Below, piece by piece: positions 7,561 to 16,117 of a stretch of 62,377 bases of DNA. Origin of the DNA: Miltoncostaea sp050249835. Its GTDB lineage: Bacteria > Actinomycetota > Thermoleophilia > Miltoncostaeales > Miltoncostaeaceae. The stretch lies in contig JBFWPT010000019.1 of NCBI GenBank assembly GCA_050249835.1, positions 1 to 62,377 on the forward strand. The letters run 5' to 3'. The number at the start of each line of letters is the position of its first letter. Within the stretch, counting starts at the first letter, position 1. The notes beneath the pieces were generated by a model that saw nothing but the letters and a program-made list of their open reading frames with translations, was not told the origin of the DNA and ran no database searches. The position numbers and the translations under genes are program-made.

Positions 7561-10358
7561 ATTCCCATTCCGCGTCCCGGCACCTGCCGGACAACCTCCG
7601 GCCGCTCGAGTCGAGCCGGACGCGCGGGGGCATCGTGAGTCGGCAGCTCGCGAAGCTCGGTTCGAAGGTCGGCGAGAACGCGCAGCTGGGCGTCGATCAC
7701 CTCGCGAAGGGCGGGGCCTTGGCGATGACGACCGACCCAGCCGAGGTCTCCGAGCTGGTTCCGTGTGGCGGCGAGTAGGCGCTGCCGCGATTCGATCTGG
7801 CGCTCCAGTCGTTCGCGCGCAATCCGTGCGGGCGAGCGCGCGTCGCGCTCCCTCTCGCTGCGCGCCAGCGCGGGCGTTTCCGCGGCGGAGCGCGAGAGGG
7901 CGCTGGTGAGGCGTGTCGCAGGCTCCGGGTCGACGCGCGCGAGTCCGGCGTCGTCCAGCAGCTCGGGCTCGACGGCGTAGAGGCGGGTTTCAGCGCGGGC
8001 ACGCGAGGTGGCGACGTAGCCCCACTCGGCGAGCGCGCCCTCGGCCCGCACCAGCACGAAGGCGCGGTCGATTGTGAGGCCCTGCGCGGCGTGGCCGGTG
8101 AGGGCGTAGCCGTGCTCCAGGTGCTCGGCGGCGTAGCGGGCGGGGAGCTGGCGCATCGGGCCGCCGTCGAGCTGCAGCGTGACGATCCCCAGCGTCGGGT
8201 CGACGGCGCGCACCGTGGCGCGGGTTCCGTTGCAGACCTTCAGCATCGAATCGTTCTGGCGGCAGATGACGCGGTCGCCGGATCGGAACCCGCGCTCGCC
8301 GGCCACGAGTTCCTGATCGCCCAATCGGTCGGCTCGGCGAAGGAGCGCCCGGGCGCCCTCGTTCAGCTCGGCAACGTCGGCGCGCCGGTGGGCGAGCATG
8401 ACGACCTCGCGGAGGTTGCCCTCGCCCGCCGCGTGCCACCAATCGGCGAGGAGTTGAGCCTTCGCCTGCGTCGGATCGTCGGTGACGAGTAGCCGGCCCT
8501 CGCGTGCTGCGTGTCCCAGGTAGCCCTCGGCGTCGCCGCCGCGAAGCCGACAGAGTGCGTAACGCTCGGCCGGCTCGTGCTGGCGCCGGTTCTCGGTGAG
8601 GTGGACGGCGCCGAGCCGGTCGCACAACGTCGCGTAGAGCCCGCCGGCGCCGACTGCGGGGAGCTGGGCCGGGTCGCCGACGAGGACCGCCTTGCCGCCG
8701 GCCTCCTCCACCAGGCCAAGGACGGGCGCGAGCACCCGCGTCTCGGCCATGCCGGCCTCGTCGATCACCAGAACGCAGCCGCGCGGCAGCCCGTCAGGGC
8801 GACGAGCCTCGCCGAGGAGGCGATGGAGCGTCACGGCCTCGATCTGCGTTGCCCGCGCGAGCTCGTCGGCGGCACGTCCGCTCGGTGCGGCTCCGAGCAC
8901 CGGGACGCCGGAGCGCTCGAGCGCGTCGCCGACCACCCGGAGCGCCGTCGTCTTGCCCGCCCCCGCGACGCCGACCACGCAGACGACCCGGTCGGGCGAC
9001 AGCGTGGCCGTGGCGACGAGCGAGCGCTGCTCGGCGGAGAGCCTCACCGGCGCATCAGCGAGGGCCGACACCACATCGGCCGGGGCGGCGCGCGGTGCGC
9101 CGGCCTCGCGTCCGGCGAGGCCGATCTCGAGCGCGTCGCGCTCAAGATCGAGGAGGCTCGTCGTGGTGAAGCGCGCCGGTCGCCCGGGCGTCCCGTCGTC
9201 TTCGAGCTGTGTGATCTCGGGCCCGCGGGTGATGCGCCCGACCTCAGCCAGGATCGCCTCGATGCTCGCACCGTCGCGTGCGGCGCCGGCGATTGCGCGC
9301 ACGAGCTCGGGGGTGGTCATCGTGGTCTGGTGCGCCGTGAGGTCGTCCGCGGTGATGGTCGGTAGCGCGTGCTCTCGGGCCGGCTCGCGGTCGAGGAGGC
9401 CTCGGAGCTCGTTGGCTCCGAGGCCCATCTCCGATGCGCGGTCGAGCCATGTCCGGCGAAGATCGGGGAGATCGACGCGCTCCTTGCGCTCGCGTGTCGC
9501 GAGCGCTGCGACGCGCGAGGCGGCGAAGCCCGAGGTGCCCTTCTCCAGCATGTGCTCCACCAGCGACTGGCGCCGGGTCGAGAAATCGCGGAGCGCCTCG
9601 GTCGGCACGCCCTCGATCTCGGCCATGCCCTTCACCGGCGCGGTCCAGCGCACACCCAGCGAGCGCGACAGCTCGCCGCGGAGGTTGGCCTCGTAGAGGT
9701 AGCCGGCGGCCAAGCGATAGGTGCGGAGGATCGCCTCGCCGTCGAGCGCCCGCCACTTCCCATCCGCAGATCTCGCGAGGTTCGCCACGATTACGTGGGT
9801 GTGCAGATGCGGATCCTGGGCGCGGCTGGTGCGGTGGCGGAAGGCGGCGGCCACGAAGCCCTCGCCGCGCTCGCGGATCGCGCCGCCGCGCCCGCGGCGG
9901 ATGACGCAGGCCTCCGACTCCAGGTAGGAGAGCGCCGCCCGCCATGACGCCTCGTGCGCATCGGAGATCGCACGCCGGACCGACTCGTCGTCGGTGAGCG
10001 CGTGCAGCAGGCTGACGCTCTTCGGGCACGAGAAGACCAGGTCGTAGCCGGCGACCGGCGCGAGCGTCTTTGCCTCGTCGCGCCACTCGCCGGTCGCCTC
10101 ATCGAGCGTGCGCACCGTGATCGTCCGCTCCTTGGCCGGGGCTCGCAGGCGCTCGCCGTCGGCGGGGCTGACGCCGCGTAGGAGCGTGCCGAGGTCGGCG
10201 TTGTGGACGAGGGCGGATAGATCGAGCTCCTCGGCACCCATGCCCGCCCACAACCCAGGCGACTCGCCACGACCTGCGTAGTAGTCATCGAGGCCCAGTG
10301 CGACCTGCTGCTCGTAGTAGGCCTCCTGACCGAGAGCGAGCTTCGCGACGCTCAGCAC
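7551..10358 (-). CDS. MobF (TrwC/TraA-type) relaxase-helicase, element 1
   Basis: A 935-residue conjugative relaxase expected to nick oriT, stay bound to the 5' end and unwind the strand for transfer. Start is GTG 10358 (VLSVAKLALGQEAYYEQQ), matching the conserved beginning of the family; an upstream in-frame extension is not conserved. Tyrosine pairs lie at residues 14-15 and 26-27. The metal-binding three-His motif is HRTSRAQDPHLHTHVIVAN (about 175-193). A RecD-like helicase follows with Walker A GVAGAGKTTALR near residue 480, DEAG and GYALTGHAAQG. It is close to the element 2 relaxase over most of its length but has a longer C-terminus. No coupling protein is nearby. Confidence 0.95.
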   Translation of the reverse strand: MLSVAKLALGQEAYYEQQVALGLDDYYAGRGESPGLWAGMGAEELDLSALVHNADLGTLLRGVSPADGERLRAPAKERTITVRTLDEATGEWRDEAKTLAPVAGYDLVFSCPKSVSLLHALTDDESVRRAISDAHEASWRAALSYLESEACVIRRGRGGAIRERGEGFVAAAFRHRTSRAQDPHLHTHVIVANLARSADGKWRALDGEAILRTYRLAAGYLYEANLRGELSRSLGVRWTAPVKGMAEIEGVPTEALRDFSTRRQSLVEHMLEKGTSGFAASRVAALATRERKERVDLPDLRRTWLDRASEMGLGANELRGLLDREPAREHALPTITADDLTAHQTTMTTPELVRAIAGAARDGASIEAILAEVGRITRGPEITQLEDDGTPGRPARFTTTSLLDLERDALEIGLAGREAGAPRAAPADVVSALADAPVRLSAEQRSLVATATLSPDRVVCVVGVAGAGKTTALRVVGDALERSGVPVLGAAPSGRAADELARATQIEAVTLHRLLGEARRPDGLPRGCVLVIDEAGMAETRVLAPVLGLVEEAGGKAVLVGDPAQLPAVGAGGLYATLCDRLGAVHLTENRRQHEPAERYALCRLRGGDAEGYLGHAAREGRLLVTDDPTQAKAQLLADWWHAAGEGNLREVVMLAHRRADVAELNEGARALLRRADRLGDQELVAGERGFRSGDRVICRQNDSMLKVCNGTRATVRAVDPTLGIVTLQLDGGPMRQLPARYAAEHLEHGYALTGHAAQGLTIDRAFVLVRAEGALAEWGYVATSRARAETRLYAVEPELLDDAGLARVDPEPATRLTSALSRSAAETPALARSERERDARSPARIARERLERQIESRQRLLAATRNQLGDLGWVGRHRQGPALREVIDAQLRVLADLRTELRELPTHDAPARPARLERPEVVRQVPGRGMGMAR

Positions 10359-10378
10359 CGCGCGCCCCGGAAGGACGA

Positions 10379-10419
10379 CCGATCGAGCGGGACGCAGATG
10401 CACCGTGGTGCGAAATGAG
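10379..10419. other. Candidate oriT of element 1
   Basis: Just upstream of the relaxase start is an inverted repeat GCACC-GT-GGTGC (10400-10411) embedded in a block CGATCGAGCGGGACGCAGAT...GCGAAATGA that is nearly identical at 20239-20280 in element 2, where only the two central bases of the palindrome are changed. An inverted repeat beside a MobF gene, conserved while its surroundings diverge, is the expected form of a nick region. Confidence 0.55.
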
Positions 10420-10450
10420 GATGGCCCAGGGGGACCCTGAAGGACTCTCC

Positions 10451-10471
10451 ACCGAACACCAGCCGAACACC
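10451..10471. repeat. Candidate integrase arm site, right end of element 1
   Basis: CACCGAAC, four bases, GCCGAACAC, matching 904-924 in the same orientation at 17 of 21 positions, with the mismatches confined to the spacer. It lies 119 bp before the att repeat; the corresponding site of element 2 lies 121 bp before its att. Confidence 0.7.
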
Positions 10472-10589
10472 ACACGCGCGGACGCGCGCATCAACGGGCA
10501 GAAGCCACGGAGTCGAAGGCGCGAGACTTCCCTGCGTATCGCCGAGCTTTGCTATTCCCGCCGCCGCCGCGCAGAAACCGTCGGACCTT

Positions 10590-10633
10590 CTTGCCATGCA
10601 GAAGGTCGTGGGTTCGAGTCCCATCATCCGCTC
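10590..10633 (+). repeat. att copy 2, junction between elements 1 and 2
   Basis: Perfect 44-bp copy of 788-831. The upstream half of the tRNA is absent (the preceding bases CGGACCTT do not pair), so this is an att remnant and not a tRNA gene. Confidence 0.93.
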
Positions 10634-10637
10634 TCCC

Positions 10638-10664
10638 GAAAGCCCCCGCAGATCGGGGGCTTTC
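10638..10664 (+). terminator. Hairpin terminator just inside element 2
   Basis: GAAAGCCCCCG pairs with CGGGGGCTTTC around a five-base loop, 5 bases after the att copy. It has the same position and stem as the hairpin at 837-862, with a different loop. Confidence 0.8.
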
Positions 10665-10670
10665 CTCGTT

Positions 10671-11816
10671 CTAGCGGGCATCGAAGCCGAGCGCCATCTG
10701 GCGTCCATCCCACGCACATCCCACAGAGCGATCGGGCGAAGAGCCGAAGACGTGGGCCTCCAGTTCGGTAGCCGCGGCTAGTCGGGCGCCCTTGTAGAGG
10801 TGTCCGTAGCGCTTCAGGACGAGCCCGCCACCATCCGAGTGACCCATTTGCTCGGCGATCACCTTCACGTGGCAACCGGCCGCGATCATCAGCGAGGCGC
10901 CGGTGTGGCGCAGGTCGTGGAAAGTCAGCTCGGGGATGCCTGCGGCCTTAGCCGCCGGCTTGAAGACCCGGTGCATGAAGTTGTCGGCATCGAAGGGCGC
11001 GCCGACGCGCGTGGGGAAGAGGTAGCCGTCGGGGTTGGGTTCGCGCGCGAGTTGCTGCTCGCGGATGAGGCGGACCACGCGCGGCCCGACGTCGACCGAT
11101 CGCCGCCCGGCGCGCGTCTTCGTCGCGACGCGCGCGCCGTCCTGGCGCTGCGTGAAGACGGCGATCGAGCCTGCCTCCAGGTCGATGTCCGAGTCGCGCA
11201 GGCCAAGTACCTCACCGCGCCGGAGCATGGTCAGCACCGCGATCGGTGCGATCCGCGCGACGTACTCGGGCATCCACGAGCGCAGCTCGTCCACCTCGGC
11301 CCATGTCAAGAACCGCGGCTCGCGCTCCTCGGCCTTGGCGATCCGGATCCGATGAACCCCGGGGTCGATCACCTGGCCGCGCTCCTCCGCGTCGCGGAGG
11401 ATTCGCTTCAGGAGGGAGAGCGCCATCTCGGCGCGCCGGGGCGCGCGCTCGGCGATCGTCGCGATCAAATCCTCGACGACGGGCCGGCGCAGCCGCTCGG
11501 TCGTCAGGTCGTTGAGCGGCGCCAGGGCGCTCAAACAGTCCTCGGCGAGGCGGATCGACTTCGGCCGCGGCCGGACTCGACCGGCGGCTCCGATGATGTA
11601 CCGCTCGAGCCAGGCCTGTGCGACTACGCCAAAGCGCTCCGGCGGCGCCCGGTAGAGCAGGCCCGCCTGATGGCGCCGCTCGACATCGAGCTTGAAGGCG
11701 CGGGCGTCCTTGTGGACCGAGAAAACGCGCGACCGCTCCCGATGGCCGCCGTCGCGATAGCGGACCTCGTAGCGCCGCTCGCCCTTCGCGGTGTCGTAGG
11801 CGCGGATCGACGCCAC
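10671..11816 (-). CDS. Tyrosine recombinase (integrase) of element 2
   Basis: A 381-residue homologue of the element 1 integrase, same length and domain plan. Catalytic residues are in MLRRGEVLGL, HDLRHTG, GHSDGG and KRYGHLY. Start is GTG 11816, 7 bases downstream of the excisionase-like gene stop. It uses the same 44-bp att core, but residues 5-45 differ more than the catalytic domain (for example RAYDTAKG and RDGGHRERSRVFSVHK), in the part expected to read arm sites. The gene's 3' end contains a candidate arm site. Confidence 0.96.
   Translation of the reverse strand: MASIRAYDTAKGERRYEVRYRDGGHRERSRVFSVHKDARAFKLDVERRHQAGLLYRAPPERFGVVAQAWLERYIIGAAGRVRPRPKSIRLAEDCLSALAPLNDLTTERLRRPVVEDLIATIAERAPRRAEMALSLLKRILRDAEERGQVIDPGVHRIRIAKAEEREPRFLTWAEVDELRSWMPEYVARIAPIAVLTMLRRGEVLGLRDSDIDLEAGSIAVFTQRQDGARVATKTRAGRRSVDVGPRVVRLIREQQLAREPNPDGYLFPTRVGAPFDADNFMHRVFKPAAKAAGIPELTFHDLRHTGASLMIAAGCHVKVIAEQMGHSDGGGLVLKRYGHLYKGARLAAATELEAHVFGSSPDRSVGCAWDGRQMALGFDAR
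10705..10725. repeat. Candidate integrase arm site, left end of element 2
   Basis: CCATCCCAC, three bases, CATCCCACA: two ATCCCAC copies 11 bp apart, 72 bp inside the att copy. The same pair recurs at 20309-20329. Position and spacing equal those of the CCGAAC pair in element 1, but the sequence is different. Confidence 0.7.
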
Positions 11817-11822
11817 GAGCGC

Positions 11823-12020
11823 TCAGGGAAGCGTGGCCGGAGCCGAGACCCGCCGGCTCTCTAGCCAGCGGACCACCTCGTCCTGCTCGAACAGGCGCCG
11901 CCCCTCGACCTTGTACGAGGGAAGTTCGCCGCGAGCGGCGAGCCGGTAGACCTTCTCGGGCTGGCAGCGCAGCACGAGCGCAAGCTCGTCGGCAGTCAGA
12001 AAAGTGGGAAGGGTCGCCAT
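11823..12020 (-). CDS. Excisionase-like HTH protein, element 2
   Basis: A 65-residue MerR-like HTH protein, nearly the same as its element 1 counterpart over the core (LTADELALVLRCQPEKVYRL, ARGELPSYKV, RRLFEQDEVVRWLESRR). ATG 12020 is used because both homologues start MATxLPTFL; a GTG at 12026 is an alternative. It is in an operon with the integrase and divergent from the XRE gene. Confidence 0.83.
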   Translation of the reverse strand: MATLPTFLTADELALVLRCQPEKVYRLAARGELPSYKVEGRRLFEQDEVVRWLESRRVSAPATLP

Positions 12021-12046
12021 GCTCACTCAGCCTCGCTTGATAGCGT

Positions 12047-12066
12047 AAGTGTGACCGCACACACTT
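12047..12066. promoter_or_regulatory. Candidate operator between divergent xis and XRE genes, element 2
   Basis: AAGTGTG and CACACTT form a perfect 7-bp inverted repeat with a 6-base spacer, located between the excisionase-like gene and the XRE gene. It is well placed for an XRE repressor controlling both directions. Confidence 0.6.
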
Positions 12067-12093
12067 GCAAGACCGCGAGGTAGGCTCGCGCAG

Positions 12094-12387
12094 ATGACCA
12101 GTGGAGAGCTCATTCGCACCGCACGCTCGCGGGCCGGCTACTCCCAGGCGCAGCTCGCCGAGCGCCTGTCGATGCCGCGCTCGCAGATCGCCCGTTGGGA
12201 GTTGGACGAGGTAGAGCCGGGGCTCTCGACGGTGCGCCGCGTCCTGCAGGCCTGCGGCTTCGACCTGTCCCTCGCCCTCGTCGCGTTCGAGCCCGACGAG
12301 GGCCGCGAGGCCCGGCTCCGCGACCTACAGCGCCTCACCCCCCAGCAGCGCGTGCAGCGCATGCTCGATCGCCTCGACACCGAATGA
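12094..12387 (+). CDS. XRE-family regulator, element 2
   Basis: A 97-residue Cro/C1-type regulator (YSQAQLAERLSMPRSQIARWE). It aligns with residues 1-95 of the fused element 1 protein. Its stop overlaps the ATG of the next gene (ATGA), so the two halves that are fused in element 1 are translationally coupled here. It probably binds the palindrome at 12047-12066 and represses xis-int. Confidence 0.85.
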   Translation: MTSGELIRTARSRAGYSQAQLAERLSMPRSQIARWELDEVEPGLSTVRRVLQACGFDLSLALVAFEPDEGREARLRDLQRLTPQQRVQRMLDRLDTE

Positions 12388-12881
12388 CCGACACGACCGG
12401 ACACGGCGCGTTCGATCCGTATGCAACTCTCCACGAGCTGGAGGCGGCCCGGGCGCAGTACGTCGTCATCGGCGCCCTCGCACGGGTGATGCAGGGCGCC
12501 GACGAGGTGACACGTGGCCTCGACATCACCCCGCTCGAAAACGTCGACAACCTGCGCGCCGTCACGAGTGCGCTGGCTCGCGTTGGCGCGGAGATGCAGC
12601 CCATGGATCGCCCCGAGCGCAACCCGGCCCGCATCACCCGGTTCGAGGGCCCGACCGGCGCGATCGCGATCGTGCGAGCTCCGGCCGGAACGCGCGGCTA
12701 CGAGGATCTGCGGCGACGCGCCGAGCGTCTCCACATCGGGGACGGGCTCCGACCGCAGGTCGCCTCGGCCGGCGACCTCGTTCGCATGATGGAGACGCTC
12801 GCTCGCCCCGACCAGTCGCGTGCGCTCGAGTTGATGCGGCGAGTCGTGGAACTCGAGCGAGGGTTCGGGCTGGAGCGTTAG
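12384..12881 (+). CDS. Nucleotidyltransferase-like protein, partner of XRE regulator
   Basis: A 165-residue protein matching the C-terminal part of the fused element 1 protein (YVVIGALARVMQGADEVTRGLDI, AGTRGYEDLRRRAERLHIGD, SAGDLVRMMETLAR). The fold looks like the AbiEii/MNT nucleotidyltransferase group, but the GSxAxG motif is not intact and the acidic pair reads GLDITP, so catalysis is doubtful. Start ATG 12384 overlaps the XRE stop. Fusion in one element and overlap in the other argue that the two work as one unit. Confidence 0.7.
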   Translation: MTDTTGHGAFDPYATLHELEAARAQYVVIGALARVMQGADEVTRGLDITPLENVDNLRAVTSALARVGAEMQPMDRPERNPARITRFEGPTGAIAIVRAPAGTRGYEDLRRRAERLHIGDGLRPQVASAGDLVRMMETLARPDQSRALELMRRVVELERGFGLER

Positions 12882-12884
12882 CCG

Positions 12885-14246
12885 TTAGCCCGGCGTCTCT
12901 GACACGTCGAGCGCTTCGACGGCCTTCGCGATCGCCTCACTGTATGTCGGGAACTGGGCCACCGTGTCGCGCAGCACATCGAGTCCGATCCTCGCCTTGA
13001 CGGCGAGAGCGACCTGGTGCATCCACTCGCCCGCGAGCGGGGCGACCGCCCATGCCCCCACCAGCACCCGCTCTCGAGCGTCGGCCACGAGGCCGAGCGT
13101 CCCGCGCGGATCGCGCTCGTAGGTCCAGGGCCGGGCAATGGAATCCGCCAGCTCGAGGCGAGAGGTCAGCACTTCGAGGCCGCGCTCGCGGGCCTGGTCG
13201 GCGCTCAGCCCGACGGCGGCGATCTCCGGATCGGAGAAGACCACGCGGGGGATCGCCGAGTAGTCGGCCCGCGCCGGCCGCCCGGCGACGTCCTTGCAGG
13301 CGATGCGCGCCTGATACATGCCCACGTGCGTGAAGAGCATCACGCCGGTCACGTCGCCGATCGCCCAGACGCCCTCGCCGGCGCGGCAGCGCTCGTCGAC
13401 CGCGACGCCCCTCTCGCTCACCTCGATCCCGAGGCTCTCCAGCCCGAGGCCGGCGACCCGCGGTCGGCGGCCGGTCGCCACCAGCAGTTCCCGCCCCCTC
13501 ACCTGTCCGCCGTCCTCGAGATGGACCACGCGACCGTCCCCTCGCCGCGACACCCGGGTCGCCCGCGCGCCCAGTCGCACGTCGATCCCCTCCTCACGAA
13601 GGGCCGTGGCCATGATCTCGCCGACCGCGGGATCCTCGCGCGGGATGAGCCTCTCGGAGGCCTGCACGAGGGTCACGTCGGCCCCGAGCCGGGCGAAGAG
13701 CTGCCCGAGCTCGATCCCCACCGGTCCGCCGCCGAGTACGACCAGGCTCTCGGGGATCTCGGCGGTCGTCGTCGCCTCGCGGTTGGTCCAGTAGCCGGCC
13801 TCCTCGAGCCCCTCGATCGGAGGGACGATTTGCTCGCTTCCGGTCGCCACCACGATGCGCTCGGTCTCGAGGACCTCGCCCGCGACCTCCAGGCGGCCCG
13901 GGCCGAGGATCCGCGCGGCGCCCCGGTGGACCGTGACGTCCATCTCGCGGTAGCCGGCGACCTGCGCGGAGTCGTCGAGGTTGCGGACCATGAAGTTGCG
14001 GTACGCGGCGATCTCGCTCCAGGACAGGGCCGGCTCCGACGCCCCCGCGGTTCGCCGCGCCTCCGCCCGGACCTCGGGCGCCCTCAGCAGGGTCTTGCTC
14101 GGGATGCAGGCCCAGTAGGCGCACTCGCCCCCGACCAGCTCGCGCTCCACGAGCGCGACGCGCATGCCCCCGGCCGCGAGGCGCGAGACGGCCACCTCCC
14201 CGGCGGGGCCGGCTCCGATCACGACGGCATCGAATGACTCGGTCAT
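12885..14246 (-). CDS. MerA-like FAD/NAD(P) disulfide oxidoreductase without the NmerA domain
   Basis: A 453-residue flavoprotein of the class I pyridine nucleotide-disulfide oxidoreductase family. Motifs are the FAD-binding GAGPAGE, the redox pair Cys42/Cys47 in CAYWACIPSK, the second Rossmann GGGPVGIELG and the FAD-contacting AIGDVTG. It lacks the HMA domain and the C-terminal Cys pair that define MerA, and the usual His-Pro of the dimer-interface catalytic motif is replaced (QFPTYSEA). Start ATG 14246 follows a GAGGAG ribosome site. It lies 167 bases downstream of merA on the same strand, so it may be an accessory reductase, for thiols or organomercury products; the substrate is unknown. 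Confidence 0.8.
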   Translation of the reverse strand: MTESFDAVVIGAGPAGEVAVSRLAAGGMRVALVERELVGGECAYWACIPSKTLLRAPEVRAEARRTAGASEPALSWSEIAAYRNFMVRNLDDSAQVAGYREMDVTVHRGAARILGPGRLEVAGEVLETERIVVATGSEQIVPPIEGLEEAGYWTNREATTTAEIPESLVVLGGGPVGIELGQLFARLGADVTLVQASERLIPREDPAVGEIMATALREEGIDVRLGARATRVSRRGDGRVVHLEDGGQVRGRELLVATGRRPRVAGLGLESLGIEVSERGVAVDERCRAGEGVWAIGDVTGVMLFTHVGMYQARIACKDVAGRPARADYSAIPRVVFSDPEIAAVGLSADQARERGLEVLTSRLELADSIARPWTYERDPRGTLGLVADARERVLVGAWAVAPLAGEWMHQVALAVKARIGLDVLRDTVAQFPTYSEAIAKAVEALDVSETPG

Positions 14247-14413
14247 CGGCGATCTCCTCGGTGAGGACGACGGACGGGGGGTGCACGCGGGGGCCGGGCG
14301 GTCGCCGTGACGGGCGGCCGCTGATCGTCGCCCGGGCTCCGCGATGAGGCTCGCGCGATGCCGGCGCCTCACGCGGCGGGGCGGCGGGGGGCGGCCGTGG
14401 ACCCAGACGGCGC

Positions 14414-16009
14414 TCACGCCGCGCAGCAGGAGAGCTTGGACACGTCCCGTGTGAAGGTCTGGGCTGCGAGCTTCAGCGACTCGGCCATCGTCAGGTACGG
14501 CGCCCAGACGGCGCCGAGCTCCTCGACGCTCATGCCGCGCTCGATGGCGATCGTGGCGGCCAGGACGACATCGGCCGCGCCAGCCGCGACGATCGTCGCT
14601 CCGAGCAGCCGACCGCTGTCGGCGTCGGCGACGAGCTTGGCGAAGCCGCGCGTGTCGCCGTTGACCAGCGCCCGCGGCACGGCCTCCATCGGAAGCACGC
14701 GGGTCTCGACCTCGAGTCCGGCCTCGCGCGCCATCGCCTCGGTCAGCCCGGCGGCCGCGATACTCGGCTCGGTGAAGATGATCCGCGGCAGCGAGCCGAA
14801 GTCGAGCCGCCGGCCGCCCTCGCCGAAGGCGTTCTCGGCGGCCGCCGCCCCGCCGGCGGCGGCGACGTAGACGTACTCGGGCTGCTGGGTGCAGTCGCCG
14901 ACGGCGAAGATGCCGGGGATGTTGGTGCGCTGCTCGGCCGAGACGAGGACGTGGCCGGCATCGTCGGTCTCGACCCCGACGCGCTCGAGGCCGAGGCCGT
15001 CGGTGTTGGGCGTCCGGCCGGTGGCGAGGAGGATCTCGTCCACCCGCAGCTCGAACGCGTTGCCCTTGCCGTCAACGCCGCGAAGGACCTTGGCGTCCCC
15101 CTCGAGCGCGACGGCCTGGGTCGTGTGGTGCTCGAGCACGACGTGTCCGGCCTCGGTGACGACCTCGCGGATCACCTCGGCGGCCTCCGGCTCGGCGGCC
15201 GGCACGAGTCGGTGCCGGGCGATGAAGGTCACGTGCGCGCCGAAGTCGCCCAGCATCTGACCGAGCTCGAGGCCGACCGAGCCCGTGCCGAGCAGGGCCA
15301 GGCGCGCGGGCGGCTGCTCCAGGTCGAGGGCCGAGGTCGAGGTCAGGTAGCCGGCCTCCTCGAGGCCGCCGATGGCGGGGACCGAGGGCCGGCCGCCCAC
15401 CGCGAGAAGGATCGCCCGGGCGCGCACCGTGTCACCGGCGATGCTCACCGTGTGGGGGTCGAGGAGCTCCGCGTGGCCCCGGCGAAAGCCGATCCCGTAC
15501 TCGTCCAGCAGGTGCTCGTACTTGTCGGCGCGAAGGCGCTCGACGAGGGCCCGCTTGCGGCTCTGGGCGGAGCGCATGCGCTCGGGGTCGTCGTGGGCGG
15601 CGACCGCGTCGGCGAGCATGGCCTTGGACGGGATGCAGCCCACATTGACGCAGGTGCCGCCTATGGCCCCGCGCTCGAGCATCAGGACGCTGCGGCCGAG
15701 GTCGCGGGCGCGGATGGCTCCCGCGAAGGCCCCACCGCCGGAGCCGACCACGAGCAGGTCGACGTCGAAGTCACCGCTCGCCTCAGCGCCACCCGCGTCG
15801 ATCTCGCGCATGCCGGCGAGCCGGTACCGGCTGCCATCGAGGGCCGCCCGAAGTTCCGCCTCGGCGGCGTCGTCCGCGTCCAGGAGCGCGCGCCCGCTGC
15901 GCCAGTCCACCTCGACGCGCTCGGCGCCGGCCGCCTCGAGCGCCTCGCGCACGTGCACGGCGCAGCGGTCGCAGGTCATCCCGTGGACGTCTGCCTGGTG
16001 TCGCGTCAT
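14414..16009 (-). CDS. merA: Mercuric reductase
   Basis: NADPH-dependent reduction of Hg(II) to Hg(0) in the cytoplasm. The 531-residue protein has an N-terminal metal-binding HMA domain (GMTCDRC, Cys13 and Cys16), a FAD/NAD core with redox Cys120/Cys125 in GGTCVNVGCIPSK, and the diagnostic C-terminal Cys pair (Cys528, Cys529, SKLSCCAA) that passes Hg to the partner active site. I prefer ATG 16009 with GAGGGG upstream; a start at 16075 would have no ribosome site and would overlap the inverted repeat in the promoter. It is divergent from the ArsR-type regulator. Confidence 0.95.
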   Translation of the reverse strand: MTRHQADVHGMTCDRCAVHVREALEAAGAERVEVDWRSGRALLDADDAAEAELRAALDGSRYRLAGMREIDAGGAEASGDFDVDLLVVGSGGGAFAGAIRARDLGRSVLMLERGAIGGTCVNVGCIPSKAMLADAVAAHDDPERMRSAQSRKRALVERLRADKYEHLLDEYGIGFRRGHAELLDPHTVSIAGDTVRARAILLAVGGRPSVPAIGGLEEAGYLTSTSALDLEQPPARLALLGTGSVGLELGQMLGDFGAHVTFIARHRLVPAAEPEAAEVIREVVTEAGHVVLEHHTTQAVALEGDAKVLRGVDGKGNAFELRVDEILLATGRTPNTDGLGLERVGVETDDAGHVLVSAEQRTNIPGIFAVGDCTQQPEYVYVAAAGGAAAAENAFGEGGRRLDFGSLPRIIFTEPSIAAAGLTEAMAREAGLEVETRVLPMEAVPRALVNGDTRGFAKLVADADSGRLLGATIVAAGAADVVLAATIAIERGMSVEELGAVWAPYLTMAESLKLAAQTFTRDVSKLSCCAA

Positions 16010-16070
16010 CCCGAACCCCTCGTCGCGGTGGCCGGCGCCCGAATCGCTCTCGAGCGTCCGTCCGTTGCCA

Positions 16071-16109
16071 TTCATCCGTTTTCACGTATCATCGAGATTA
16101 GCGGATGAA
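16071..16109. promoter_or_regulatory. Candidate mer operator
   Basis: TTCATCCG (16071-16078) and CGGATGAA (16102-16109) form a perfect 8-bp inverted repeat about 31 bp centre to centre in the divergent merA/arsR promoter region, flanking the only AT-rich stretch (CACGTATCATCGAGATTA). Binding here would block both promoters. Confidence 0.6.
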
Positions 16110-16117
16110 AAAGAGGT

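Larger units (their letters stand above)
788..10633. mobile_element. Element 1: tRNA-Gly-integrated mobilizable element with MobF relaxase
   Basis: The element is bounded by perfect 44-bp direct repeats at 788-831 and 10590-10633, with a period of 9802 bp. Backbone in order: integrase, excisionase-like HTH protein (both minus), XRE-nucleotidyltransferase protein (plus), cargo from 3337 to 7495, MobF relaxase (minus), candidate oriT. No replication protein, coupling ATPase or type IV secretion gene is visible, so transfer would need a helper. The cargo genes from 3337 to 6102 look less GC-biased in codon use than the backbone, suggesting separate acquisition. Confidence 0.9.

Noticed and set aside
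10580..10633. Apparent second tRNA-Gly gene
   Set aside because: Only the 3' part from the anticodon loop is present; the D arm and 5' acceptor are missing. It is an att copy.
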